This document shows positions 33,849 to 44,291 of a stretch of 48,728 bases of DNA, one piece after another. The position numbers and the translations under genes were made by a program. Location: NCBI GenBank assembly GCA_009733575.1, contig ML769807.1, positions 882 to 49,609 of the forward strand, given 5' to 3'. This DNA is from Gymnopus androsaceus JB14 (lineage: Eukaryota; Basidiomycota; Agaricomycetes; Agaricales; Omphalotaceae). Position 1 is the stretch's first letter, and each line of letters opens with the position of its first letter. The notes under the pieces are model-generated. The model did no database searches and was not told where the DNA came from. It saw only the letters and a program-made list of their open reading frames with translations.

Positions 33849-35555
33849 TCGGTTTCCACCTCAACAGGGTATCCCCAAACAATATCAGAGAATTTATCAA
33901 GGGAGTATTTTAGAGCCGCGAACTCGAGGAGGAATGGTTTGTAATTCCGTTCAGCAGCCGAGGTACGTTTTGAAGCGAAAGCAATTGGGTGAATCTTCTC
34001 AACGACGTTCCCGTTCTCTAGTTGTGTTGTGAACCGCTGTGCCAATACTCCTGCAAACCCCTCCTTACATCCGTCTGTTGTCACAATGAAATGTGAACCA
34101 TCCCACCGAGGTGAACGTAATAACGGCTCCGAAACCATAAGCTCCTTGAGCTTCAAGAAGGCTTGGGTATGCTTCTCCCCCCATCGGCCCTCTAGTTTCC
34201 AAGCCTCTAACGTTGAACGATATTTAGATTTTGTGTACTTCGGTGGCAGCTCTACCTCCTTCAACAAGTCCCGCAGAGGCCCCTCAATTCGCGAGTAGTT
34301 CTTGATTAGGTCTCGAAAGTGACCTGTGAGACCCAAGAACGATGCCAGGTTCAGAGCATCTTGTGGCTGGCGCCACTGGACAATAGCGGTGAGTTTACCA
34401 GGGTCGGTTGTAACCCCCGATACGCTAACTTTTGCCCCTGCGAAGACCCCTTCGTCAACAAAGAAGGCTGACTTGGCGGCGGACAATGAGAGTTTCTTTT
34501 CCCGCACACGCTGTAGGATACGCCGGATCTTGGCAAACATGGTCTCGAAATCATCTGCGGCTGAGGCTCCATCATCCACGAAGAGCTCCATCGTTCCGTC
34601 GTTGGTCAAGTCCCCTAGTCTTGTCGCTGTCATATGTGCAAATGTTGATGGTGCTCCCGTGAGACCGAAAGGCATTCGTTTGTACCAGAAGTAGCCACGC
34701 CCTTCAACGTAGAATGCTGTGTATGGTCGCGACTCTGGATCGACATCAACAGCGTAGAATCCTGAAGCAAAATCGAAGAAGCAGAGGAATTTATGCCCGC
34801 TAACAGAAAGTTGCTTGGCTCGGATGTCCCCCTGAGGCATGGGTGCGATCTCGGTGAGCTCATTGACCTCTCGGAAGTTTTGGCATATGCGCCATTTCTG
34901 AGCCTTTGGTTTATCCACTGCAGGTTCTGGGTTGGGTTTTGGCCGCGGTGGTAGGTCAAAGCAAGGGGGTAGACCAGCCTCTACGCACTCGTCATTCAGA
35001 CGGTGTTTCAGCTCATCAACAGTGAGGCCACCCCCTTCATGTGCTTTCTTGGCCAACGTAGTCGGCGAAACACACTTCACAGCCGGGGTCGCATTGTTCA
35101 ATAATGCCGGCTGCCAGTAACTCATCAATTTTTCCGTGCATGTACTCCTTCTGTGGTGGGGTAAGTGGCTTTTGGTGGACCTTTTTACGGAATGTGGCGT
35201 CCTTCGGAATGTTGAGCTTATGGGTAGCTCCTGGGATTTGACAGACCTCCCCAACGCTCAATGCAAAGCAGTCAGCATACTCCCGAATGAGTGCTGTGGC
35301 ACGCAGTTTCTGCTCCAGTGTCAACTGGTTGCCGATTTTCACCTGGCGGAGGACCTCTTCAACCCTTGCTTGCTTGAAAGCACCATTCTCGCCATTGTTA
35401 CGAGTGAAGATCCCTGAGGGCCCGTCAATGTCGAAAGCCTCTGGGATAACATCAGATCCAAGACCACTGGGGATCGTGTCGTCTTCTACTACGCAAACTG
35501 GTATGGCTTCCGTATCTGCTGGAACACTGGTGTCAATAGATTCTTTGGCAGGCAT
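33764..35555 (-). CDS. Gypsy reverse transcriptase and RNase H
   Basis: The N-terminal part lies in the frame 35037-35555 (HKLNIPKDATFRKKVHQKPL, DELLAAGIIEQCDP). One extra base near 35090 moves it to the frame 33764-35254: WRICQNFREVNELTEIAPMP, FDFASGFYAVDVD, MPFGLTGAPSTF, catalytic LFVDDGA, then SFLGLTGHFRDLI. RNase H follows with IVTTDGCKEGFAGVLAQ and ETDCQALRDVL. A further break near 33820 leads into the frame of the next part. It would copy element RNA into DNA. Confidence 0.92.
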
Positions 35556-35959
35556 TTGTTCAGAAGTGGAAACTCCCCTCGAGGGGGCGCGTTACTTCCC
35601 CCCACTGAGTTCCGACGCAATGCGGCTCTCCGCCGCTTTAACTTTTCATATCTCTTCCTTCCAGCACTGCGTCTCTTCTCTCTTTTCCTCATCATTGGCT
35701 TTGGGCCCCCCTTCCCCACTGGCACTGGTGTGAATGCTCCACGCCGGCAAACAAAACGAAACCTCCACTTTGCCCCATGCACCTTCCAAAGCTCTCTTGC
35801 TGCTCGCCGTTCTTTATTTCTTGTCTGTCGTTCCTCTTCCTCTACCTCTGCCTTCTGCTGCTTCAGCCGTTCCTCCACTCGTAAATCTTCTTCGCGTCGT
35901 TTTGCTTTACGTTCGTCTTCCCGCCGGCGCAGTATATCTTCTGCAACTGACCTCAACAA
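35489..35959 (-). CDS. Charged linker between Gypsy protease and reverse transcriptase
   Basis: About 150 residues dominated by Arg, Lys and Glu (EDERKAKRREEDLRVEERLK, then MRKREKRRSAGRKRYEKLKR). No catalytic motif is visible. It overlaps the start of the reverse transcriptase frame and follows the protease frame, so a frame change is needed at both ends. It is probably part of the polyprotein, possibly nucleic-acid binding. Confidence 0.6.
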   Translation of the reverse strand: MLRSVAEDILRRREDERKAKRREEDLRVEERLKQQKAEVEEEERQTRNKERRAARELWKVHGAKWRFRFVCRRGAFTPVPVGKGGPKPMMRKREKRRSAGRKRYEKLKRRRAALRRNSVGGSNAPPRGEFPLLNKCLPKNLLTPVFQQIRKPYQFA

Positions 35960-35998
35960 GCGGTCTTCCTCTACACGCTGTCTTTCTTCTGCCCATGT

Positions 35999-36811
35999 TC
36001 ATCTATGCCGTTCTCTTTCAGTTTCGAAATCCATATCCTCCCCATTGAATGGCAAACCTGAAAATGAAAGGATTGGGAGTGTCAGCTCATTCGATAGTGA
36101 ATTTGGGTTTTCGACATCCCTGAACCTTGGGGTTCGTGATCTCCCACTCCCCCCGTCACCGGTGCACGCTTTTTCTTCCGATGGTACCCGCACTTGAGTG
36201 TCCACCAGCTTTGCATCTTCATCCTCTACTTCGTAGACCTCCGCCTTCCTTCCCAACCCATTCTGGAATACTCCTGATGCCTTCTTCTTCACCGTCACTG
36301 AATCATCCCCAAAATCATGTACAACTCCAAAGGCTCTCAACAATGGCTTTCCGAACAAAACATCCCAACTACCACCACTATTGAACACTTGTAGGACACC
36401 ATCAACCTCCACTCCCTGGAACACCACCTTTCCTCTCCACTGCACCCTAGCTTGTATTATGGTGCCGTTAGCCATTCTGAGGTGCTTTGTTGAAGGTTCC
36501 CAACCTGAGATTTGATCCTTCACCTTCTCATACAGCTTTTCATCCAATCCAGCCACCATGGCACCACCATCCATCAAGGCGACCTCCACTTCCTGTGCGT
36601 TGCCATTTCCATCCTTCAGAGTGACTGAAACAATTTTCGGAACACTTGTGCAGCTTGCGTCGGACTCGATAGAGAAGATGTTGATAATATTATCATCATT
36701 TGCCAAGATATTACAAGATGCAAGTTCTCTGAGTCCTTCGCTATTTGGGATCGTATGGTCGCCGCCTAGTCCATCGATCCTCCCCCATTTCCCGAGCCAC
36801 CGCTGAGCCAC
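35999..36811 (-). CDS. Gypsy aspartic protease region
   Basis: A retropepsin-like segment: VALMDGGAMV, a D-G-G version of the active-site D-[ST]-G, and a later WDVLFGKPLLRAFGVVHDFG, which resembles the flap-distal LLG segment of the family. It would process the polyprotein. The frame overlaps the gag end by about 45 nt in a different phase, compatible with ribosomal frameshifting or a broken gag-pol junction. The C-terminal part is low complexity and ends FETERERHR. Confidence 0.8.
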   Translation of the reverse strand: MAQRWLGKWGRIDGLGGDHTIPNSEGLRELASCNILANDDNIINIFSIESDASCTSVPKIVSVTLKDGNGNAQEVEVALMDGGAMVAGLDEKLYEKVKDQISGWEPSTKHLRMANGTIIQARVQWRGKVVFQGVEVDGVLQVFNSGGSWDVLFGKPLLRAFGVVHDFGDDSVTVKKKASGVFQNGLGRKAEVYEVEDEDAKLVDTQVRVPSEEKACTGDGGSGRSRTPRFRDVENPNSLSNELTLPILSFSGLPFNGEDMDFETERERHR

Positions 36812-38164
36812 AATTCAAAATCGTCATCCATTACATTGTTCACCTGGGCCACACATGAACGGAGCTCCCTTCCACACAAGACTCTCCACTCTCTCTCTCG
36901 GGCCCCAAGGGCTCGCTCCCCAGTTACTGTACAGAACCTCCCCTGGTGGCCTTGGAGTCCGCAGTTATCACACTCTCCGGATGCAATCGGAGCTGTTCCG
37001 GGTTTCAATGGTACTGGCTTTTCATAATCAATCACTGCCTCTCGACCCCACTTGTTCGCCCAGGATGCTAACTGCTCGCGATAGGCCTTGAAGCCTTCTG
37101 GAGTTGCTGGATGGTGAGGTAGGAGAGCTGCATTTCGAGTGAGCATGACTTGCTGTTCTGGCGTGAGAGAGGCAGATGACTTCTGACCCGGACCCCCTCC
37201 TTTGCCTCCAAAACCGCTTCTGCCATATCCACTACAATAACCTCCCCGTGAGCTTCCGCCACTGTATCCACCTCTGAAGCCACCACCCTCAACACCCAAT
37301 CCAGCAAAAGACCGACTGAGGGCCTTAGAAGGTGTCTCTGGTATAGGTGGCACATTGCTCCACAACTTCTGAGCTGCTGCGACCTGTTCCCTTGTCTCCT
37401 CTGCTAGACGCTGTCGTTCCAAACCCTCCTCAATTTCCTGCTTCTTGACTGCCTTAATCGCATCGGTGAAAGCCTTCCAATCCTTCTGCTCATCGCTGAC
37501 TTTGACTTTCAGTGCAGGTGGAAGCGCATCGCGAACCGAGATGATGGAGGAACACCCGTTTTCGATTTTGGCAAGCTTTGCGTAGCGATATAATTCATCG
37601 GCAAACCACCTCCACATGTAGTCATTTGTCTCTGGGTGGCGCTCGAGCATTTTCCCTGCATCTAGCCTCAACTCTGTTAGGATACGCTCGTATTCCATCG
37701 ATGTACGAGCCTGGACCTTGGGTGCCGGAAATGTGTCCCGAAAGTCGGCAATAAAGACATCAAAATTGGCGGCGGCAGTAGTAGCAAGCATCCTTGTACC
37801 AGTCATCAGCCGGACTGCCATGCTTCAAATACAGTTCGAATTCCGTAACAAAATCCTTTTTCTCGACTGCTGATGCACGCATTGCCCTCAAAAAGGAACG
37901 CACAAAATCAACTGGGTTCTGCTTCTCTCCAATGTCACCCCCGAACTGAGCAACGGTTTCTGTCATCCTTCTTTTAGGGCGTGTGGATGTTTTTGGAATG
38001 TTTGGTAATGGCTGTGCTTGTTTTTGCAACCACCGATCCAAATTCGTCTGGGCGGGATCAATGATTGGCGTGGCTGCGGGGCTGATGTCTGCAATAGAGT
38101 CTGGGCTAGAGTCTGGTTTTGAACGTGGAATGAATTGGCCTCGAGTGTTCCTGGGACGAGCCAG
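36766..38164 (-). CDS. Gypsy gag polyprotein
   Basis: The N-terminal part reads ARPRNTRGQFIPRSKPDSSP from a CTG at 38162-38164, where ATG would be expected, to FELYLKHGSPADDWYKD. A one-base shift near 37790 moves it to the frame 36766-37821 (FDVFIADFRDTFPAPKVQ, a Gly/Ser/Tyr-rich segment, then a CCHC zinc knuckle CDNCGLQGHQGRFC). It would form the particle and bind RNA. Confidence 0.88.
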
Positions 38165-38287
38165 AGTGTAGGGTTAAAGAACTGTTGGCAGAGCAGAAAG
38201 CAAGTGGGCTAAGCAAATGGCAAGGCAGTGATGCAGCAGAGATAAGCAAGCAAGGCTGAGCAACGAATCACGCTCTCGTCACCAAAA

Positions 38288-38433
38288 TGGAGTGGTCGAG
38301 CCGATGTCGATAGTGAATGTGTCATAGTCTGATGGAAAACCGAGAATACAACGTGCAATGTATCTAAAGCCTATGCTAAACACGACCAAACTCCGGTCCT
38401 GGGCGCCTCCCGCTACCGGGAACCCCTACTACA
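38288..38433 (-). repeat. Gypsy 5' LTR, 146 bp
   Basis: Partner of 31973-32117; on the minus strand it has TG...CA ends. It is followed on the right by GTGT, the target duplication, and by the LINE remnant. Confidence 0.95.
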
Positions 38434-38880
38434 GTGTAGAGCCTTAAAAGTTCCCCAAAACACATTTCTTACTTCCACTAAAGGTTGATGAGGGCATTGC
38501 AGTAATGCATGCTCTGGTGTCTCCACCTCCTTTGTGCAAAAGCAACAGAGTCTGTGCTCATAGGGGACTTTAAGTCTATGATTATCTGTCCATGTAAGGC
38601 TTAAGCCTTACAACTGCAAGTGAGTGATCCCCAGTAATCAGACGGGTCAATGACTTACGATGCCGTGGGTTTTGTATCTCACTGAGATAGTGCCTCAAAC
38701 ATGATATGTGGTACTTCAGATTACCATTCTCCTGTGGTTCCTTTCTGAAACGTTTAGACACACGCCGGATTAGTTCATCTGAAATCCAGCTGGTCATTGC
38801 TGTCTGTATTGTTTTACTGAAGTCTCCAAGTGCTGTTGAGTCTGTTTGGGAATTCTTTATTGCGTTGTCTCAATGATATC
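38434..38880 (-). pseudogene. LINE C-terminal region with zinc knuckle, 5'-truncated
   Basis: Minus-strand frames read SLTRLITGDHSLAVVRLKPY and, after an extra base near 38590, HRLKVPYEHRLCCFCTKEVE followed by TPEHALLQCPHQPLVEVRN. The C-x2-C...H...C arrangement is the terminal zinc knuckle of fungal non-LTR elements. The reading continues in frame into 31801-31972 across the Gypsy insertion. Reverse transcriptase and endonuclease are missing upstream of about 38880, as expected for a 5'-truncated copy. Confidence 0.78.
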
Positions 38881-39011
38881 ACTCGTGGGAATGGGAAGCC
38901 CTACATAGAACGTGAGTTGGCGTCCAACCGCCCCACGCACGTGACATTTTCACCTTAATAAGGAAATGATTACGAGTGAACCGGTTCAAGAGTACGATCA
39001 CATGCTGTTAC

Positions 39012-39300
39012 GGGGCGCCGGCCCCGGGGCGGCCACTGCGCGTGGTGCGTTGGGGGAACGATGTTCCCCCAAACCCCTTCCTTTCGCTGCCGCGAGCCCA
39101 CTGCGTGGCGCTTCCGCTGCGCGGGGCCTTTCCTAGCTTTTCCGGGTTATTTAGTGGTAAAAGTATTTATTTGGACTCTGATTGCGGCGCCGGCCGCGAC
39201 GGCCACTGCGTGGAGCGCTGGGTGGAAACATAGTTTCCCCCAGACCCCCTTCCTTACGCTGCCGCGAGGGCTTTAGCCTGCGGCGCCGGCTGAGCAAAAA
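39012..39300. repeat. GC-rich direct repeats with hairpins
   Basis: Two related units start GGCGCCGGCC near 39015 and 39187. Both continue CGGCCACTGCG, a hairpin (GGGGGAAC...GTTCCCCC in the first; GGTGGAAAC...GTTTCCCCC in the second), CCTTCCTT and CGCTGCCGCGAG. A final CGGCGCCGGCTGAGC closes the block. Base composition is far from the AT-rich flanks. Confidence 0.75.
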
Positions 39301-39307
39301 ATAAAAT

Positions 39308-39405
39308 AAAATATTGCTGCTTGTTACGGTAATCGAACGCACATGGAGTAAGACATATTATGCACCTAATTACCGAACTAGTAATATAACCACTATACTA
39401 TGGAG
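39308..39405 (-). other. tRNA-like segment, possible SINE head
   Basis: On the minus strand TAGTATAGTGGTTAT resembles the tRNA A box and forms a TAGT/ACTA D-arm; CGTTCGATTACC resembles the B box. Anticodon and T stems do not pair well, so it is not a normal tRNA gene. It reads directly into an A/T-rich link and the GC-rich hairpin block, as a tRNA-derived SINE might. Confidence 0.3.
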
Positions 39406-39419
39406 TAGTGTATTGGTTG

Positions 39420-40347
39420 TGCTGTAACTACGTTATAGCCCTTCTGACAGGTCACGTAATTTACGAACCGGCTTGATTTCCGAAAACGGTAGTCACGTGT
39501 ATGGGGCGGTTGGTCAAAACCTTAGAACGTGTTCACAAGTTGTATGCCAAACTTACCTGATAGTTGACTTCCGTGGGAATGTCACAGTGCGAGAACCCAG
39601 CCTCGTGCACTAAGAATCTGAAGGTCGAAATTCCCTCCTACATGCTTACTCTCAGTGCTAGTGAGACTGCCCGTTCTGACACCGGTCACAGTTGCAACCT
39701 TCACTTATCTGGTATTCAAATTCTTAGTCGATCTTTCAAGCTCGCATCCTGGCTGATATGAAAATAATCAGAGATCACGGTCAGGCTCAAAAAAGCTCAA
39801 AGATACTTGAAATTAGTGGATTTTATGATCAATGAGGAGCGCAGAGATATCTCTTGGGAGCGCAGCAGTGAACAACAGCTTGGAGCAACCCTTCATCCCC
39901 CAATGTGAGCTATACGCTATTGTCAATCTGCCCAGATCTATGTTGTGCGATGGGCTGAGTCTTAATTCTACCACAGACGTCTTTCCGCCTCGCATCGGTT
40001 GGCTTTCCGTCTTCATTACTCTTATACCATAGGTAGAGTCAACACAGGGCTCAGGAAGCATCAATATATTTCCATCGACATCCAGACACTTCTAAACACA
40101 CTTCCGCATGGAGAAGGGGATATAAGAGGTGAGTAACTTGTGTTGTGAATCGGTGTCTTCATCCAACGACCCTTCTCCCGGTACAGAACTGCGACAAGTA
40201 AATGAGAAGGCTGAGATAATTGTTTTATTTTCATTGGGTGCAACGGCTCAGGTAAACTATGCGATAATACCTAAGATAAATGGCTACTGAACAGGTGCAA
40301 AATGCTAATCTGGCAACCAGAGTGCACCGAATATCAATCCCGAGACA
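39420..40347. other. Intergenic, upstream flank of G-domain gene 2
   Basis: No supported gene. Short ORFs have no recognisable content. The proximal part presumably holds the promoter of the gene starting at 40348, but no TATA-like or other defined signal was identified. Confidence 0.5.
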
Positions 40348-42479
40348 ATGCATGATCCTTCTCCCAGTCAGGGCGCCGTTTTGATACCGGAGACCGACGA
40401 GATCACCCGTATTTGTCCTAGGTAAGTAAAGTATGTTTGATATGTCGAATTCCCGACCCGGTGCTGACATCTTGGCACTTACAACATCACAGGTTTAGAA
40501 TTCTGCTGATAGGAAAGGTCTATCATCCTCATCTACGCACATCCAGTGCAAGTCTTAACCATATCACCATTTCCAGACTGGTGTTGGCAAATCATCGCTA
40601 ATTAATCATGCATTCGGAGTCACCGAAGCAGTAAGTCACCTTGGATGATACTTTGTCCTTCTGATACGATTTCATAGAGTGTGTCCCATTTCAATCCAGG
40701 CGAAGCCGATATTAACACGGAAATTATTTCCAACGATAACGGCCAATTCGTCCTTCACGATAGTCGAGGCTTTGAACCTGGCGATCTCAGCAACGTCCAA
40801 ACCGTCAGGAAATTCATTGAAGGCCGGAATAGAATGCCTGAATTGAAGAACAAACTGCATGCCATCTGGTATACTCTGCTCCTCCATAGCTGCATGTATC
40901 TAACAGCCTTGCTCAAGGTTGTGCTTTGCAATACCAACTGCTGGCGGCCGCATATTCGAGACTGGTGTTGAGGAGTTTCTGGACCTCAAGAAGAGAGGAG
41001 ATCTAGGGAAGGGTGCGTGATCTCTCATGTCTGGTGCTGATTTGAAGTGGTTGTACAGTTGACTTCTCTTCGTCTCTAGTACCCATTATTGCTGTTTTCA
41101 CAAAATACGATGAATTATGCGATCGTGAGGAACGAAATCTGGATGACTCCGCTTGCGAAGGTCAAACCGACGAAGATATTTTTCAATTGGTCAAAAGATC
41201 GGCAGACGCAGTTCTGCGGAAGGATTGCATTAACCCTTTGAAGGAACGAGTAGGGGAAGGAGTGCCCTATATTGCGGTATCAAGTGAGCTTCGTTGTATT
41301 CCCATCTTCATCCAACCTTACCTCGGGGTCCTTTTCTCAGTAGAAGAAAGATTCAAGACAACGCTCTCCAATTTGATCAAGCTCACGTTTGACAATGTCC
41401 AAAAGCACGTTGCACACGAAGCTTCAGTAGTTACCGCAATTGCACAAAAGGTGAATCCGGGCGTAAAGATCGACGGATCAATTGCGTAGGCTTTCGATCA
41501 TTTCTTCCTCGTGTTTTCATCTCATTCGCCTCTTGCAGTGTTGGCAAAGCGAGTTCGTCTTATAGAACTATACTTGCGCTAATACACTGACATCTCACCT
41601 TCTAGAGTACTGGAAAGGCCTTGCATCTAGCGCAAATTTTCCAGGAAATACCCTAGCGACTTGCCTGGGAGTGATCCACACCGATATTCTTGTTGTATGG
41701 GACTTTGAAGACCCGCTTATGGTGCAGTCGTTCCTACGCTGCTGCTACGTTCGCCTGATAACCTATATTTTACATAGCACCTGCGAAGCACGGAGTTCAA
41801 GGCGTTGATGTTCCAGTTAGTTGACGATTTGGCTGATCAAGGAACTCCTGACCCGAACAAAGGGCTGTGAGTTCACCTGCTTGCTGCTTGAACACCAGCA
41901 TACTTACGGGTTTTTAGCTCCATTGGTCTATCGATGGTAGGAACGATAGCGGGCATCGTATCCGCTCTTGCTGGCCCTGCTGCTCCTATCGTCATCCCCA
42001 TTGCTGCAAGCCTGGTATTGGCTAAGTGGGTCTTTGACGTATACCAACGGTCGTGAGTGAGCTCATGTCATAGCGTTGAGGGACGCGTTTGATCGACATC
42101 CTCCAGGCACGACACCTTGAGGCGCCTCATGGCATATATCATTGATCTAATTCTTATCATGCAAAATATCTTTTGGCTCGTAGCCATCAACGGCAACACC
42201 AAGATATCGCGCCGCCTCACCAAACTCGCCTTCAAATCCTACGCCGAGTCAGCTGTAAAAGCTCAAGTTCATCTCGAGATTGAGAATTATGTAAATGGGG
42301 CTGGCGTCTTGGATCGTGGAGATCGTGATAACGCACTCACCAAAGTCATTGAATTGCTTAACCGCAATCGCATAGAGTCTGCGGATATGTTCAAACTGGA
42401 GGGTCGGATTGGTGCATTTGACGCATCGGGGGAGGATGAACCGTGGGATATCACAGAGAGCAACCCTGGGAGACACTGA
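40348..42479 (+). CDS. G-domain (P-loop GTPase-like) protein, 12 exons, intact
   Basis: Exons: 40348-40421, 40493-40517, 40577-40630, 40678-40868, 40918-41012, 41080-41283, 41341-41485, 41539-41552, 41606-41721, 41778-41866, 41918-42052 and 42107-42479. All introns are GT-AG and phases agree, giving 504 aa. Motifs: G1 GKTGVGKS (32-39), G3 DSRG (79-82) and G4-like TKYD (154-157). A hydrophobic stretch rich in Gly/Ala/Ile (about 336-374) and another with Trp (about 386-406) suggest membrane association. Intron 2 falls inside the P-loop codons (GK/TGVGKS). Intron 6 is 57 nt, has no stop and could be retained in frame. Start MHDPSPSQ is the nearest ATG in frame. Function unknown; GTP binding is inferred. 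Confidence 0.9.
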
Positions 42480-43141
42480 GAATGGTGGCTTGGAAGGAAG
42501 GAAGGAAGTACGGTGCCCGACTGGGCTCAGGCCGAAATTTCGTTAAATTTTGTTCTAGACCCAAGTGATCCGACGGAGCGCCCAAGAGAGGCTCAATATA
42601 CGTGACAGGGTGACTGCCATAAACTATAAGCGCCCATCCTTCGACGACGTCGTATCGCGTTTGCCTCACGTATGTAGCGCGACTTATTGTAGAATACTTA
42701 GTAAACCTGACCTCAGATCCATTTTCCAGCCTGGTACATATGTATTTGAGATGTGACCCATTAACGACCCCCACTGCATGTTGCTAACAAGGGTCTTGAA
42801 GTAAGTAGTACAAGTTGAGTAAATCTCTGGAGTGTTGGAGATAGGGCTATAGCTCAAGGCTTGTGGAACAGACAGCCATTCTCTCAGACCAATGGTGGAC
42901 CGGAGAGCCTTGCAGAAGTAAGTCAGAAAGTCAGAAAGTCCGGTGAGTCGTGACTGCCACTCTAGCAAACAAGAAAATGCTGGTAAGTACTTAATTGGAT
43001 GATCACTAAAGATGCTGCAAAAGGATATTTTTGAGCTCAGTTGGAGCTCAGTATACTTGAGAACTCAAAAATGAGCAGTGTGAGGCAGAGACTATAGTCT
43101 AAGTGGGTGGAAATATAACTTTAAGTCACTGATGTTAATGT
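42480..43141. other. Intergenic, 3' flank of G-domain gene 2
   Basis: A short (GGAA)n run lies at about 42490-42507. The rest has no supported gene. GAGCTCAGT-type words occur near 43030-43055. Confidence 0.5.
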
Positions 43142-43148
43142 GAATGAT

Positions 43149-43839
43149 AGGATTATTCTGTTTGACAACCCTGTTGTTGCGTGACAACCCAGGATTGTTG
43201 CTTCAAAAATCATGTGATCTCCGGTCACTCCGTCCCATCACCGTGAAGTCAGCGCTCATTCTCTTGCCACGTCGACCTCAACATACCAACACTGGCTGCA
43301 CCGCTCAATGCAGACGTTGGCCTCAATAATGGCTTCGGTGACATCAATGCTCCTGTCCTCAACTTCTAACATCTGTTTATTCCCTCCAAGTTCTGTCAAG
43401 ACACCAGTGACACGGAGAGATAGCGGGAAGAGTAAAAAGTAGAGTCTGGTACTAGGTACGTGCCCCGGGGTCTTCCATTCTTCTTCCTTTGATGCTCATG
43501 TTTCATTCTCAGTATCCTGCTGCCTAGCTGTGCGCAAATCCATACTCCCTGCTGAGCTATATGACTATTTGTCATTACTTCATTCTGCCCCAAGGCCCAG
43601 ACCTTTCTGTACACAAATCCGCGTTCTCTGTGAATATTCCTATAACTATTGTATCTGTACATTGTAGTGCATTTGCTCACAATAACTCAAGTTTGTTTCC
43701 ACTCCAATGCTTGCCTGATGCTTGTGGTGTGGCCGCTGCTTCAAATGTGACCCATTTTACCTCCGGTGTGATGCCCGGTGTTGCAGGGTTGTCGATGGGG
43801 TTGTTTTGTGACAACGGGGTTGTCAAACAGAATAATCCT
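43149..43839. mobile_element. Non-autonomous TIR element, 691 bp, 7-bp target duplication
   Basis: Ends are inverted repeats beginning AGGATTATTCTGTTTGACAA with 28 of the first 29 bp matching; GACAACCC words are repeated just inside. GAATGAT flanks the element exactly on both sides (43142-43148 and 43840-43846). No transposase is present. The interior contains a short coding-like stretch (DLNIPTLAAPLNADVGLNNG near 43270), perhaps a captured host fragment. Confidence 0.85.
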
Positions 43840-43846
43840 GAATGAT

Positions 43847-44291
43847 ATTGTTAGACTTTCGAGTTTTACATTCATCCGACTTATGTATTCAAGTATCCTC
43901 ATACATGTCTCTGCATTCACACTTTTTATTAAAATATCTTTTTACAAAAATCACTATAAACATTAAATAATTGGTAACCATCGAGCAATTTGCAAGCAAT
44001 TAGAGGAGTATACTGTACATTAGATCCAAGTCTGGGTACCGGCTAAGTCATTCTCAGTTCAAATTTCTACCATTCCGCGAGTCAATTAATTCACTCAATA
44101 ACAAGGATAAGTAGTAGCAGCACCGAAATAAGTATTAAGAGTAGGTACTGTAAGTATTCGGAACTTGTTTGGAGCCTAACTGAAGGCACAATGCTTATGT
44201 CGCTATTTTTGCTGAGTCTGAGATGTTGGAGAGGGGGTCATCATGATTTGGGGCTGGTGCATCCTGTAGAGCTGTAGCAAAAATCTGGTGG
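43847..44291. other. Intergenic, AT-rich
   Basis: No gene, repeat or signal was recognised between the TIR element and the Copia LTR. Confidence 0.5.

Larger units (their letters stand above)
31973..38433 (-). mobile_element. Ty3/Gypsy LTR retrotransposon, full length, nested
   Basis: A 6.46-kb element on the minus strand. LTRs are 38288-38433 (5') and 31973-32117 (3'), with GTGT target duplication at 31969-31972 and 38434-38437. Order is gag, protease, reverse transcriptase, RNase H, integrase, as in Metaviridae. Next to the 5' LTR the minus strand reads TTTTGGTGACGAGAGCG, a primer-site candidate. Next to the 3' LTR is AGATGGGGGCACA, a polypurine candidate. The internal frames carry several single-base breaks although the LTRs differ at only about three positions. 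Confidence 0.93.

Noticed and set aside
32471..37091. Plus-strand ORFs across the Gypsy element
   Set aside because: They are antisense shadows of the minus-strand gag-pol frames, which carry the catalytic motifs.
39151..39342. ORFs through the GC-rich hairpin units
   Set aside because: They are explained by GC-rich repeats with few stops; no protein similarity was recognised.
42565..42968. Short ORFs on both strands after G-domain gene 2
   Set aside because: No family words, no codon or intron pattern; treated as intergenic.
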